Part shown: piece by piece, positions 39,970 to 51,488 of the stretch
Layout of the letters: each line of letters starts with the position of its first letter
Position numbering within the stretch: the stretch's first letter is position 1
Source of the DNA: Symbiodinium natans
Lineage: Eukaryota > Sar > Dinophyceae > Suessiales > Symbiodiniaceae
Direction of reading: 5' to 3'
DNA: 64,000 nucleotides
Assembly: GCA_905221605.1 (NCBI GenBank)
Contig: CAJNDS010002168.1
Span: forward strand, 230,710 to 294,709
Translations under genes and position numbers: made by a program
Notes under the pieces: generated by a model
Database searches by the model: none
Told to the model about the DNA's origin: nothing
Seen by the model: only the letters and a program-made list of their open reading frames with translations

Positions 39970-42554
39970 ACGGTGGTGATATGTATCTCACCGAAGATTC
40001 AATGCGTCTTGCCTGCGATCTTCCAATCAGACAGCGTCACGAGCAAACCGAAGCAGGACTAGCAGCTGTGATAGCCACAGAAGAAGACAGTGAGAAAAAT
40101 CAGGATGCAGAAGCGAGCAGTTGGACTCGGCTTCAGGAGTTCTTGATAAAAAAGCTGCTTGAGTCTGGATCGGAGACGTTGACTTATCACCAGTTCAAAG
40201 CTATGTCTTTCAAAGACGTTCAGGTTCCGAATCTTCCGAAAGACAATCTGTGGTCCAAGCTGATACCAGAAGATCTCATGGTGGAAGGTATTATCAAGCA
40301 TAAGACCAGCAAGAAGAAGTCTGGCGCGTATATACCAAAGATCAAGTTTGACCAGACACTTCAGGAAGTTTGCAAGAAAAACCCTGACGAGCAGCAGATG
40401 ATCTTCACGGAAAAATATGACGTTGCCAAACTTCGAGACTACGCTTACAAACACCTGTCGCGTGCCAAAAATGCTGAGACATTCCGAGAATATTACGCAG
40501 CAGTCCTGAAGGCGCTGAGGTCACCGCAGAAAGCTAAAGCTGGCAGAAAAACTGCAGCAACTGCAGATCTCATTCGAAAGACTCAGGCAAAGCTAGACAA
40601 ACTTGCCTCGCACGAAGATGATGTCCAGAGGATGTTAGGCAGCAAGCGACGATTGAAGGAGAAGACTTCTGGTGATGACATCGCCGATGTTCGAGAAGTG
40701 CAAGGACAAGTGATCAAGCAGGTGGAGTATCACTACTCCGAAGAAGTGCAGTTATCTGTGCAAGGCAGAAAGTATTCTCATGCTGGAAATGCTCAGACAT
40801 CCTCACGAAGGCTGCAGGCGATAATTTTGGACGGACACACAATGGATCTGGATATTTCAAACTGCTGTGTCTCCATCCTGCATCAGTTGCTGGAAAAACT
40901 GAAGCCGAAGCCTCCTCTACCTGACGAACTGAAAACATTTCTCCACGAGCTGCTCACGCAACGCGAGTCTGTGATCGAGAAACTGGGCTTGAACTTTTCA
41001 GAAGGCAAGGAAGCAATCAACAAGGTCCTGAATGGTGGAAACCCGCCGGATTCTTGCAAAGACAACGAGACTGCGAAGAAACTACAAAGGCTTTCCCTAT
41101 ACTGCAGATGGATTGCATGCAATCTATTGCATGAGGATTATTTGTCTTTGGCAGAGAACGTCACTAAAACTTTTCCGAGCGCGACAATTTTCAGTCTCAT
41201 GTGGACATGTGTCGAAGATTGGATACTGGATGTTTGGGCAGCTCACGTGAGCAAGATCAAGCCTGATCATGTCTCGCTTCATTTCGATGGCTTGCGCGTG
41301 AGCACGGATGTCATTCCTGATGTGGATGCTTTTACAAAAGACTGTAGCGCTCACATATCGCAAGAGACAACGTTCAACGTGAAAATCGTTCGGAAGACGC
41401 ACAAGACAGTTTTGCAAAGCATACGCCAAGCTTGCGAGTCAGAATCAAGCATCAGCACCATGCCACCAATCTTGACGGAGGACGGCAACTGTGTTCCTTG
41501 TGCAATGTGGCACGCTTTCGCCTCCATCAGATCTGGAGTGGAGGCAATGCTTAAGAAAGAAGCACCGCAGGAAGGCGACCGTGCCGCCAAGCACAGGAAG
41601 TATGGCGAAACTGCTCAGGCGCTTGGCATCACTCTGTCGTGTTGCGATGGCTTGCCTCCTCCCGCAGTCAAGTCTTTCATTTTACACTCGGAAAATGCTG
41701 GACGACCTCACTGCGTCGCAGTGCAACTGAGTGCGGACTGCAGCTACGCTTCTGTGTTTGACGGCTCTACATACAGAAGGCTGCCATACAACAGTTTCCG
41801 GAACGCTGTCTGCGTCGGATTCGACGTCCCCACCGTCGCAACATTCTGGCAAGCGAAGTCGAAAGATGAGCAAAAAGTTGCAGCGATTCTGCTGGATCTA
41901 CAAGCAGGAGCTCACGACGATGATATGTCTAGTGACGAAGAGTCTGAAGATTTTACTCGTCGATGCTCTTCTGCTGTGATTTTGCTGGACGAGGACGACA
42001 CCTTGTGTGTGTCTGATGGAATTCTGGATGCCATGTCTGAAGAGGTCGCAGATGTCATGAGTGATCTTTCGAAGAAGAGTTATCGGACAGAAGGGCGTAC
42101 TGTGTGTCCATTTTGTCCTTTTCGGTCTTTCAAGCAGCTAAGACAATTGCGAACCCACATCACAAAGCACCACACGCGGAAAAATCAGTACATATGTTCC
42201 GGCACCAAGCAAACGAAGGTGGTGTTGGCCCTATACGACTTTGCAGCATCTCAGCAAACGGTGCAGGAGAAATACTTGCGTGAAAGCTGTCAGATTCTTC
42301 GAAGCACCATTACTCCGGCTTTGAGTTGTAGTCTCAGCCACATCGACAAGCATATCCGGCTGGTGCTGAAGGCATCCGGTCCGGTCTATGTGAACTTGGA
42401 CAGCATTGGAAAGACCGAGAACGTCAGGCGTGTTCGCAACATGTATTATGACCACACCTTCGCCGACCTCGCAGTGCAAGAGATGATCATGCAGCACGCG
42501 CAGGAATCATGGCCACCATTATTATTTCATAGTAGCGCTAGTTCTCTTGTATAA
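39918..42554 (+). CDS. Polymerase-palm-like, OTU-like protease and C2H2 protein, copy 1
   Basis: 878 codons, overlapping the previous frame by 52 nt in the -1 register and probably its continuation. Residues 1-280 are helical and charged. About 290-470 has GRKYSHAGN...MDLDISNCCVSILHQLL and later VSLHFDGLRV, resembling catalytic motifs of palm-type polymerases (DxDxxN with a partner FDG). About 515-620 has EDGNCVPC, then RPHCVAV and VFDG: a Cys, His, Asp arrangement like an OTU or papain-type protease. About 730-755 has CPFCPF...LRTHITKHH, a C2H2 finger. The 3' end (after QEMIMQHAQ, near 42504) is likely spliced to the transposase frame. The polymerase assignment is the least certain. Copy 2 differs by Thr to Ala and Ala to Glu. 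Confidence 0.55.
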   Translation: MGFRSRTQPGRVLSDYVNGGDMYLTEDSMRLACDLPIRQRHEQTEAGLAAVIATEEDSEKNQDAEASSWTRLQEFLIKKLLESGSETLTYHQFKAMSFKDVQVPNLPKDNLWSKLIPEDLMVEGIIKHKTSKKKSGAYIPKIKFDQTLQEVCKKNPDEQQMIFTEKYDVAKLRDYAYKHLSRAKNAETFREYYAAVLKALRSPQKAKAGRKTAATADLIRKTQAKLDKLASHEDDVQRMLGSKRRLKEKTSGDDIADVREVQGQVIKQVEYHYSEEVQLSVQGRKYSHAGNAQTSSRRLQAIILDGHTMDLDISNCCVSILHQLLEKLKPKPPLPDELKTFLHELLTQRESVIEKLGLNFSEGKEAINKVLNGGNPPDSCKDNETAKKLQRLSLYCRWIACNLLHEDYLSLAENVTKTFPSATIFSLMWTCVEDWILDVWAAHVSKIKPDHVSLHFDGLRVSTDVIPDVDAFTKDCSAHISQETTFNVKIVRKTHKTVLQSIRQACESESSISTMPPILTEDGNCVPCAMWHAFASIRSGVEAMLKKEAPQEGDRAAKHRKYGETAQALGITLSCCDGLPPPAVKSFILHSENAGRPHCVAVQLSADCSYASVFDGSTYRRLPYNSFRNAVCVGFDVPTVATFWQAKSKDEQKVAAILLDLQAGAHDDDMSSDEESEDFTRRCSSAVILLDEDDTLCVSDGILDAMSEEVADVMSDLSKKSYRTEGRTVCPFCPFRSFKQLRQLRTHITKHHTRKNQYICSGTKQTKVVLALYDFAASQQTVQEKYLRESCQILRSTITPALSCSLSHIDKHIRLVLKASGPVYVNLDSIGKTENVRRVRNMYYDHTFADLAVQEMIMQHAQESWPPLLFHSSASSLV

Positions 42555-42566
42555 TTTCTATGTACA

Positions 42567-44016
42567 GTTTTACCTTGCTGAACTGTTTCGAAGTAAGGTA
42601 AGAGCACTCGGGCCTCGCTTCCATATTGCAGCGCATGCGACCGCGAACAGGCTGTCATCTCTTTTGCCTGTGAACGTTCGATTTTGGCTTCCTATTCTGG
42701 AAGACATTGCGCAGTCCAGCGCATTCAAAGGAAGCGTTTCCCGAATGACTGACCTCCTCGAGAAGAACAAGGAATGGATGTACGTCAGTCTCGATGCGAC
42801 TATGAAGACATGCATGAAATTAAAAGGACAGGAGTCGTATAGAGCTGCCAAGCAAGTCCGAGACGCTGCACCATTCGACGACACCATCGCCTGGCGGAGG
42901 CTATTGACAGCAAGAGGCAGGTCAGGTGCTGTTCTCCTGATGCATCCACTTCCGTCGGAAAAATCCGAGTATGTGGCTGCTGCTCTAGGCGATAATTTTA
43001 ATTCGTCGCAGCTGAACATGATCGAGTACTTGGCAACGGACAGTCCCTCATCAAAGTTTTATGGCGAAATGAAGTCCATATGTCCACGCCTCAAGGCAAT
43101 GTGTCTGGATCCCATTCACCTGGCAATCGTTTACGAATATGCGCAGTGGAACAAGAAAACCACTGGTTCCAAAACTCTGAGAAGATTGCTGCGTAAATTC
43201 ATAGTGCCTTGCCAACAGGGGGACACTGAGTGGAGCAGTGTTTTCTTCACTGGCGAAGATTCCCTGCCGCTGAATCGAGATGAGGAGAGCGCCAGGAATG
43301 CTATTCTTCCGCCATGGATGCCGGAGCGGGATGCCCGAATGAAGTTATCTGGTCTGGAGACGACTACACCCTTTCGGAAACGAATTGATTTCATTCACTG
43401 TCTCGCTGCGATTTGTTCACTTCATCAGACTGAAGTTCAACGCAAAGTGACGGGCGCCAATAAGGAAGTCTATCGCGTGCTCTGGTCTGCATGCGCCCCA
43501 GATCGTTTAGAATGGTTAATGAACAATATCCGCATAAGGATGCGGTTTCCCAAAGAGTACCTGCCCTTGCTTCCGAGCGGTACCTCAAGTAACGAAGCAC
43601 TGCACGCCGAACTGAATTCATGGAACCGATCGACGAACGTCATGCACAGATCTACTCTAGCTTTAAAACTCAAGTACTACAGTTACATTAAACTGCTGTC
43701 TCACCACGTTGCATGTCAGTTTCCAATGTCGACTGTAACGTCGGAAAGCGTGTTGCTCGCGAGATGCACCCAGAACTCTCTCTGGTCGGAGACCGACTGG
43801 TCCGAGTGGTGTTCTGAGCAGACACACCAGGGAGCACAAGCAAAAAGCAACTTGCCTCTGGTAAAGATGAGACAGGACGAGGAGGTTCTTGTTCGGAGAT
43901 GGCTCGCGAAGCGACCTGCGTCCCGATCCGCTTCTAAGAAGCCAAAGCAGCACGTGACTCCTCTGAATTTACGCAGGCGCAACACCTTGCGAAGCGCAGG
44001 CAGGAAAGCACGGTAA
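42567..44016 (+). CDS. DDE transposase, MULE/KDZ-like, copy 1
   Basis: Open to the stop at 44016; no ATG at the start. The acceptor TTCTATGTACAG| at 42566 marks an exon joined to the previous frame. Numbered from 42547: YVSLDATMKTCMKLKGQ (D83); YLATDSPSSKFYG (second Asp near 165); CLDPIHLAI, a C-x4-H motif near 188; GSKTLRRLLRKF; and GTSSNEALHAELNSW (Glu near 350). This is the D, D, C/H, E layout of Mutator-like and Kyakuja-Dileera-Zisupton transposases. A C2H2 finger upstream, in the spliced product, would be the DNA-binding part. The C-terminus is basic (KKPKQHV...RRRNTLRSAGRKAR). Copy 2 has Cys for one Tyr. Confidence 0.68.
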
Positions 44017-44387
44017 TAGCTTGACGCAAGCTTTCTAGACTTATGAGTTCTTAGAATAATGATGACGCTTTAGATCGCGCTCGTTGTGCTTCCGTCTGCT
44101 TTGCAAGGCTCTGCGAGTTGACAAATTTTTGGTTAGCTCTGCACGTCATACGTCGTGTCGTTGTAGGAAAAAAAGGTATGTTTCTAATTAGAGAAACACA
44201 TGCGCACGCACATACAAACACATTTGCACAACTGAGTTCTTTCATGGAACTCTCTAGCGCCATGATTTCTGAGCGCTGCGATTGTGTTAAAACAGAAAAA
44301 AATCGCTTATTGTATTCGGCTGCGCATGATAGCTTTCTGCGGTTTTTCCACTGAAGAAGAGGTTAGACGTCTGAGCGTTTCAACTGT
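44017..44387 (+). other. Element 3' region, copy 1
   Basis: No gene seen. Contains a short inverted GCTTGACGCAAGC just after the transposase stop (44020-44032). Confidence 0.4.
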
Positions 44388-44413
44388 ACACACACACACA
44401 CACACACACACAC
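44388..44413. repeat. (AC)n microsatellite, copy 1
   Basis: 26 nt here against about 94 nt in copy 2, followed by GCAAGCACAC and then the gap. Length is likely compromised by assembly. Confidence 0.95.
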
Positions 44414-44423
44414 GCAAGCACAC

Positions 44424-44523
44424 NNNNNNNNNNNNNNNNNNNNNNNNNNNNNNNNNNNNNNNNNNNNNNNNNNNNNNNNNNNNNNNNNNNNNNNNNNNNN
44501 NNNNNNNNNNNNNNNNNNNNNNN
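44424..44523. other. Assembly gap of 100 N
   Basis: Exactly 100 N, the usual placeholder for a gap of unknown size. Sequence to the right of copy 1 is therefore unknown. Confidence 0.99.
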
Positions 44524-45257
44524 AAATTAATTAAATTAATTAAATTAATTTAAAAAGGGCAGGAATCCTGGCGTAGAACCATTCCCCTGGAAGAATGAAA
44601 TTAATTAAACTAATTAAAGCCGAAAAACCACTTTTCGGATTTAATTAATTTTATTAATTTAATTCTTCAAGGGCCTGGCTCCAGCTCCAGATTTTCACCC
44701 TATTAAATTAATTTAATTAATTTAATTAATTTAATTAATTTAATTAATTTACTTAATTTAATTAATGTAATTAATTTAATTAATTTAATTAATTTAATTA
44801 ATTTAATTAATTTAATTAATTTAATTAATTTAATTAATTTAATTAATTTAATTAATTTAATTAATTTAATTAATTTAATTCTGGACAATTAATGAATTAA
44901 ATTAATTAAATCCGAAAAACCACTTTTCGGATTTAATTTATTTAATTAATTTAATTCTGGACAATTAAATTAATTAAATAAATTAAATTAATTAAATTAA
45001 TTAAATTAATTTAATAGGGCAGGAATCCTGGCGTAGAACCATTCCCCTGGAAGAATTAAATTAATTAAATTAATTAAATCCGAAAAACCACTTTTCGGAT
45101 TTAATTAATTTAATTCTTTAAATTCTTCAAGGGCCTGGCTCCAGCTCCAGATTTTCACCCTATTAAATTAATTTAATTAATTTAATTAGTTTAATCAATT
45201 TAATTAATTTAATTCTGGACAATTAAATTAATTAAATTAATTAAATCCGAAAAACCA
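44524..45257. repeat. AT-rich satellite, second block
   Basis: Same islands A, B and C as at 12565-14645, four hairpin islands in all, the last cut after CCGAAAAACCACT. It adjoins copy 2 directly. Confidence 0.9.
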
Positions 45258-46501
45258 CTATTTTTTTGTAATCTTTTATTATATTTTTTTATCATCTTCT
45301 ATTATCTTTTAATCGGGTCATCATTTGGACCTTGTTTGGAAAGCATGCTTATCTTAATCATCTTCTATCGTTATCATCTTTTATCATCTTTTATCATCTT
45401 TTTTTATCATCTTTTATCATCTTTTAATCGGGTCATCGTTTGGACCTTATTTGGAAAGCATCCTTATCTTAATCATCTTCTATCGTTATCATGTTTTATC
45501 ATCTTTTATCATCGTTTATCATCTTTTATCATCTTTTATCATCTTTTATCATCTTTTATCATCTTTTAATCGGGTCATCCTTTGGACTTTGTTTGGACAG
45601 CACCCATATCTTAATCATCTTCTATGGTTATCGTCTGCTATTATCTTTATTATCTTTTATAATACTTGTTTTTTTTGGTTAATCCTTTTGTTTTAATCAT
45701 CTTGTATAATCTTCTATTATCTTTGTCATCAGTTTTTTGCTTGATCAGTTTTTGTTTATAATATTTCATCATCTTTTATTATTTACTATTAGAGCTTTGG
45801 ATGTTGGCCCATGTTTTTGTATCATTTTTAATTTTCGTGCTTGTTTTTTTTTTGTGATTTTTTAGTTTTAGTAAAGAAGAAAACTTCAACCTTAAACCTT
45901 AGACCCTAAAACCAGATACCCCTAAACCCCTAAGCCCCTTGTGTCTAAAACAAAAAACCCAAATATGTGCAACATACGAAAAAAAACAAACAAAGAACAC
46001 AGTAACAAAACCCTAGTGTTCTGTCTAAACAATAAGAGATTTACTTTAAAAATATGTTCAGAAATGATGCCTCAAAAAAAAGCTTGGAATGTTCAGTTTG
46101 CAGACTTAACAAAAATCGATTAGCAAGAAAGCAGCGCAGCCACATACCCGCAGCAAGGAACATATGAACGTATAATCCTTATTACTTTCTTCGTGTGGTT
46201 TTATTCTTTCGCAGTCTTTGCTTATTGGGTTTTTATCGGTTTTCTTAATAGGCCAGCGCTGGAATTTAACCCACGCGTGCTCGGAGGCTTCAGCTGGTAT
46301 ACGCAAAGCAGATCGACTCGGTATTCCTTGCATGTTTAGCATCCGGCCTCTAACAATCAGACAACGCATGGCATGAATGCGCGCAATGCAGCTCAGATTT
46401 ATAAGGCAACTCTGAGATTGTGAGCCTTGCGCATATGCTGCCGCATTCAAGTTTCTGCTATCCCACGACAGTCCTTCCTTGAACTATCTCTTTGTTTCGC
46501 C

Positions 46502-47110
46502 ATGCCGCTGTCAAGCTTGGATGCAACCCAGCGAGCCCTTCGCGTCGCGCGTGCACAGTACAGCCGCGGGAAAGGTGACCTTCGTGAGTTGCTGCGTAAG
46601 CGACAGGCCACGGTAAAGAAGCAAAAGACCACCTTGAGGCAATTGGAAGACAAGGTTCGGGAAATGGACGGCGTTTTGTCCGAAGAGTGTTCTTCTTCAT
46701 CCTCATTGCTGGGAAGTTCATCGTCTGACAGTGAGAGTGAGACTGACTCGGCAAGCTTTAAGGGCACACCTCCTAAGGAGAAAGCCTCGCCTGGGTTGAA
46801 GCCTCCTGAGGAGGAAGCAGTCCCGCAGGCTAAAACTAAAGCGAAAGCCAAAGCCAAAGCTCCACCGGTATCTCCGAAGGAGAAATCGATTGCTAAGGCG
46901 CCTCGTCGGTCCAAGCAGAATTTTCCTGAGATCCCTCCCGGAGAACCCGCGCCCAACCACAAGGGTAAACCTAACGCTGAAGGCGTACTCTACCCTGGAT
47001 TTGCAAGGAAGGACCCTCGTCGTTACGACTCGTGTGAGCAACTTCGGCGAGGGTTTGCCAGCTCGTCCAAGAAGCATAACCCAAACTGCGCGTGGAAGGT
47101 GCGAGGGTGA
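46502..47110 (+). CDS. Small basic protein, copy 2 (zinc motif altered)
   Basis: Same as 17278-17886 except that the first cysteine of C-x2-C-x13-H-x3-C is tyrosine. If the motif binds zinc, this copy should not. Confidence 0.55.
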   Translation: MPLSSLDATQRALRVARAQYSRGKGDLRELLRKRQATVKKQKTTLRQLEDKVREMDGVLSEECSSSSSLLGSSSSDSESETDSASFKGTPPKEKASPGLKPPEEEAVPQAKTKAKAKAKAPPVSPKEKSIAKAPRRSKQNFPEIPPGEPAPNHKGKPNAEGVLYPGFARKDPRRYDSCEQLRRGFASSSKKHNPNCAWKVRG

Positions 47111-48212
47111 GCTTTGGAGCAACAGCGCACGGTGCCAAAATAAAGCATGGAATGTGCTTCAGCGACAACAGCATAGAGGTAAGTCTGTACCAAGTCACTC
47201 TAATAAGCATAGCCTTCCCTGCCATAGTGTTAACTCAAGACAGCGTGCAGTTTACTTCATATGTTTGCATGCACTCTTTCCAAACATAAGCAGTGCTCGG
47301 TATTCCACGCCAGGTCTCATCTGATTGCAGACCAAGATCTCCCAGCGCTTAAAGAACAAGGCGTGGTTGACAGAATTCCTACAGTGTTCCGACAGTGTCT
47401 ACTGATTTAGTATTTCTACAGGGTTGCTAGTGCCGGAATTCTTGAGGGCTTCGCCGCAGCAGGGTCCAGTTGTACAAAAGTAAACAACACAGAGACTCAG
47501 AGGCCACGGGTCACCCGTAAAGCAGCCCAGAATGCATACAAGCAGTGTCCATCAACATAATCAAATTCACAGCAGGCTGTTGGAGCGGCAGCTTCCGTTA
47601 GTAAATGCATCCACAACACAGGGTCAGAAGTGAAGCCTCGAGCTGCGCAGGTCGGTCGCACAACTATGTGCGCCTGAGCAAAAACAAGGTTGCCAGCTAG
47701 AGTTTTCACTATTATGATAAGTTTGAGCTCCGCAATCTTATGTTATCGTGCTTATGGTAACTTTAGCTTCGCCATCCTCAGTTAACAGACTTGTCGTAGA
47801 CTATCTATCATAATTGTGATAAGTTCTTATGTTTATGATAGGTTGTCATCGTCGTGGTAGTTGTATATGATTATAACTTCCTCCAGGTGTTAAATATTGC
47901 GACCTACATTTTTTTTGTACGGTAAACTACACCAAAACTAAGGGGCGCGATTCTTGTGGTCTGGATGTTTTGGAATTCCGAGCTGCGCCAAAAAGTACAA
48001 GCATATATTGTCACGCATGTAAGCACAGTACTACATGAGAACAATACTCTTCGTCTTCAAAGACACATGCTCGATAAAGAATTGCGTTTCTTGTATGACT
48101 TCAACATATTTCAACTGCGTATGTGCCTTGACTTTGCTTTGCAGTATCGCACGAAACAATCGTGAATATCACTCTCGCGCGAAACAGGACAATACTTTTC
48201 ACCAATTTTACA

Positions 48213-48217
48213 GATAA
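48213..48217. other. Empty copia target site
   Basis: ACAGATAACTAAT without insertion; AGATA is the 5-mer duplicated around the retrotransposon in copy 1. Confidence 0.93.
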
Positions 48218-49746
48218 CTAATAATCTCCGAGTTATCAGCTGTGTCAAGCCACAGATGGCGAAGCTCGATTAATGAATGAACTAGATTAATTAAATAAGC
48301 TCATATAAAAATACGAAAACACGGTTTGGAGCCAAGCCCTTTAAAATAATTGAATTAGTCAAATTAAGTAAAGTAATTCAATCAGGAAAACTATTTAAAC
48401 TAACTGGATTCTTTACATTCCGACAATTAAAAGACATTATTTTAAATAAATTAACAACGCAGGTTTTCTCATCTGACACAGGATGCTTTGCGTTCTATGC
48501 ATGTTTTTTGTCTATTTCGAAGCCTGCAATTACTAAAACGTTAGTTGGAGGAGTATGCTCGAAAAACATTTCAAGCATGTTATTATCTCGAGCACGTTGC
48601 AGCCGGTCACACAGCATACATCAAGATAAAGTTGACGACGCAGCCTTTTCTAGCGCCAAGCTTCTAACAATCACAGACGTTTCGCACATTCAGGCCGCCT
48701 CTGCCTCAGCAAGATCACTCATTTACAACTCACATGACACATAACGAATGCCGTTTGTACAAAAACCTGAACTCCGAGGTCCTGATGTTGCGCTGGTCAA
48801 GATTGCAGTGGTTTGGTGGCGAGGACTGCGCGTGACTGGGATGTATGAGTTCGCGTAGCGATTCACAATGTCACTGTTGTTTCCTGTATGTGTCGCGCGT
48901 ACTTGTACTTGAGTAAGGTACGAGGCCGCAAGCCCGGCCGATGACGCGCCAATTCGACCACGTCATCTAGCTGCATGAGCAGGTGTGTGCATACGCGACT
49001 CAACGAAATAGCTAAGGGACTCCGGTCGTGCGTATCCCTCGCTGGCGAACGGATTTGTCTTATACTCAGCACTGATTGTTATTGCGCTTATTATTATTGT
49101 TGTTGCTATTATTGCGTCACTTTCTTTCTTCTCGAGGACATCCTTCACCGTGAGGACGCCAGCCGAGTTTTTCAAGGAGTATAGCGCTTAAGCTTCTCAC
49201 ACTTGCTAAAACACTGTACAAGTCCTAGGCTTCAGGCATCGGAGCCGTCTCAATGCCTTGAAGCATCCGCAAAGCAAAGGACTCAGTCCTTTTATTTTTT
49301 TATAATCTCGACTCAGTGCACGCGACACATTTACTTCAATCATGCTTACGCAAGGCCTCCTTCAACTGCTCCGAAAACGCGATCCGTCAATTGTCTGGAC
49401 CTTGGATGTTGGTTTCAAGTCCTGTGTGCGTGAGTTGCAGTCGTGTAGCTTTTCTACGTTAGGGCACCTGGATCCCAATGGCCGATGGAAGAGGACTTAA
49501 ACAGCTGTTACCGCTTAGACGTGTTGTTGCGCGTGCAACTTGTCAGGACCAAGCACAGCTTCGACGCGTGTGTGTCGCTTGATGACAATGTAAATGAATA
49601 TATCGCCTTCTGACGCATAGTCTTTAACAATAGTACGCAAACATACTGCCAAGGAAATCCGGTGCCTTCCCTGTACTTGCGAACAACGCGTGTGGAACTT
49701 ATCATTTCTTTCTGACTGTCTAGTAGTTACTAAGCATTTCTTCCAG

Positions 49747-49862
49747 AAGAACTGCGCTCTAGACCACTGCCGACGCAAGTCGTGCCTTTCATCTCAAGGT
49801 CTGCAACGTCACAAGACGTTGAAGCACTTGTGGAAGAGAAGTCATGACCTTAGCTACTTTTT
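49747..49862 (+). CDS. Probable C2H2 exon, copy 2
   Basis: Unchanged counterpart of 31170-31285, with the same branch-like ACTAAG and TTCTTCCAG before it. Confidence 0.42.
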
Positions 49863-50663
49863 TGCACACGCCAAAAATGTGTGTGAAGTTGCACGCTAAC
49901 TCAACCAAATCAGGAACAGCTGTCGCGCAACGGAGTGCTCGTCGCAGTCGAAAGCTGGACCGCCCTTAAGCAGCATCGAGGAGCTGCCTGACATTGAGTG
50001 CGAACCCAAGCTTAAGTGAAATACAATTGAGGTGAACATGGAAACAGTCGCGACCTTAGATAGTTTATGTCTCGGCTACAAAGAAAAGTTATAAGGCAGC
50101 GCACTGCATTAATTACTTCAGGAGAAACTACCGCTCGACTGAGTGCTGGTCACAGCTGGAAGCTGGATTCCTTTTGAGCGGCATCGACAAGCTGCTTTAC
50201 ATGGAGTGCAAACCCAAGTTAAAGTGAAATGTTTTAATTCGCACATGGAGTCAAGCACGCAGGGACAGTCCCAGTGCAGGCGAACCGCTTCTGTTGCGTC
50301 AGCGCCCTAAGAGTAGCTGCCACACATGAGTGACGAGTCAGTCGAGCACAGCCCACGTACCAAGCTGTTAATTATGTCCCTGCAACAGGTTTGAGAACAT
50401 GCCGCTGATCCCGGCCGACTTGACGCCCTGGAATAATACGCCAATGAACACATGTGACTTGTCTCAAGCAAGCGAAGTAACGCATGCATCTTCCCGTATA
50501 ACATTACATCATGTCAGGGGTGTCGACCGGCTTCTGCAAGAAGCAGTTGTTCGAGGGCAGCATCTGGGATGACATTTGCCTCTCGTCCTGTAATTAAATT
50601 AAATAAATCAGATACTTTCGCAGAAAGAATGTTTCTGGGTAAGGCGACGACATTGCCAAGAAC

Positions 50664-50987
50664 ATGTTTATCAGAATGCTGCGCACCAGCCGGAAGAATG
50701 TGTCGCAGGACATGGATAAAGCACATCATTTCTTAAACAACTCATTATCTTGGACAGGAATCCGTTGTCTGGCAGTCGATCTCGAGACCTGCCTGGCACA
50801 GAGGCTTCGGTCGCCGAGGCACACGCGTGATCCATTATCATCAGTGTTACCGCACTCAAGTCAGAACATCATTGCGACCATGCTGCCTAGGCCGCAATTT
50901 TCGGACCATCTGCCGCATGCAAAACAAGAAGAAGCAGTCAGACTCCACCAGCGTCTTGAAGACATTGTTTACTCAACGAAATAGCGC
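50664..50987 (+). CDS. Possible exon, copy 2
   Basis: Counterpart of 32087-32410, with Gln to His and Cys to Arg replacements. No motif. Confidence 0.28.
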
Positions 50988-51095
50988 ACCTGGTACCAGT
51001 GTGTTTCCTTCTAGTCAATACTGTGCCAGAACAAGATTCATCGTTGAAAACAGATGCATTGATGTTAAGATGTAATACGCTGAGGTCTTCGTGAC

Positions 51096-51485
51096 ATGCT
51101 GCAGATCTTCCAGGGTAACGGCGTCCACTTGAACTACAGTCGCCACGGTCCTTTCTGGACCTCCGCCGACTACGACAGTTCTGCGCTTCGTTTTGTGGGC
51201 ACACACCTCTGGTCGAAACAGCGAGGTCGCTGGGAACTTTTAATTAACACAATTCAGATGTATAGTACTTTGACATTGAACACGTGCGGACGCAAAGGTA
51301 CACGCCAATACAAAGACGTCTGCATGCTGGATTCTTTGCTTGCGCATGGCTTCAAAGTGGCCTACAATCGAGACGGGCCTTTTTGGGCTCTCTCCGACGG
51401 AAATTCACTCCTACTACCGTTCGAGATTCTTGTTAGGCATGAAGACGTTGCGCTTATGAGTACTCGATTCAACATATTTGTTTAA
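51096..51485 (+). CDS. GPFW-motif exon(s), copy 2, frame continuous
   Basis: Five T at 51380-51384 keep the second segment in frame (YNRDGPFWALSDGNSLLLPF), parallel to the first (YSRHGPFWTSADYDSSALRF). I take this as the ancestral form. Internal introns remain possible. Confidence 0.42.
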   Translation: MLQIFQGNGVHLNYSRHGPFWTSADYDSSALRFVGTHLWSKQRGRWELLINTIQMYSTLTLNTCGRKGTRQYKDVCMLDSLLAHGFKVAYNRDGPFWALSDGNSLLLPFEILVRHEDVALMSTRFNIFV

Positions 51486-51488
51486 CAG

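Larger units (their letters stand above)
16036..44423 (+). mobile_element. Large DNA-transposon-like element, copy 1 (with nested copia)
   Basis: The block matches 45258-63066 almost base for base, apart from the nested retrotransposon at 18993-29602 and small indels. Without the insertion it is about 17.8 kb. All supported genes are on the plus strand and include nuclease/helicase, polymerase-like and DDE transposase frames. No terminal inverted repeats or target duplication could be defined. The left limit given is where similarity to copy 2 starts, and the right end runs into an assembly gap just after a CA repeat. I infer a transposon from gene content. A segmental duplication carrying an old element is the alternative. 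Confidence 0.6.

Noticed and set aside
37198-42554. Integrated large DNA virus (D5-like helicase, nuclease and polymerase-like domain)
   Set aside because: The genes are broken by short introns and linked to a DDE transposase. No capsid, packaging ATPase or B-family polymerase is visible.
42547-42566. Transposase starting at TTG 42547
   Set aside because: No ATG is present and the segment ends in TTCTATGTACAG, a splice acceptor. The frame is more likely an exon continuing from the upstream frame.
16036-44423. Polinton/Maverick
   Set aside because: No protein-primed PolB, retroviral-type integrase, FtsK-like ATPase or capsid genes, and no long terminal inverted repeats found.
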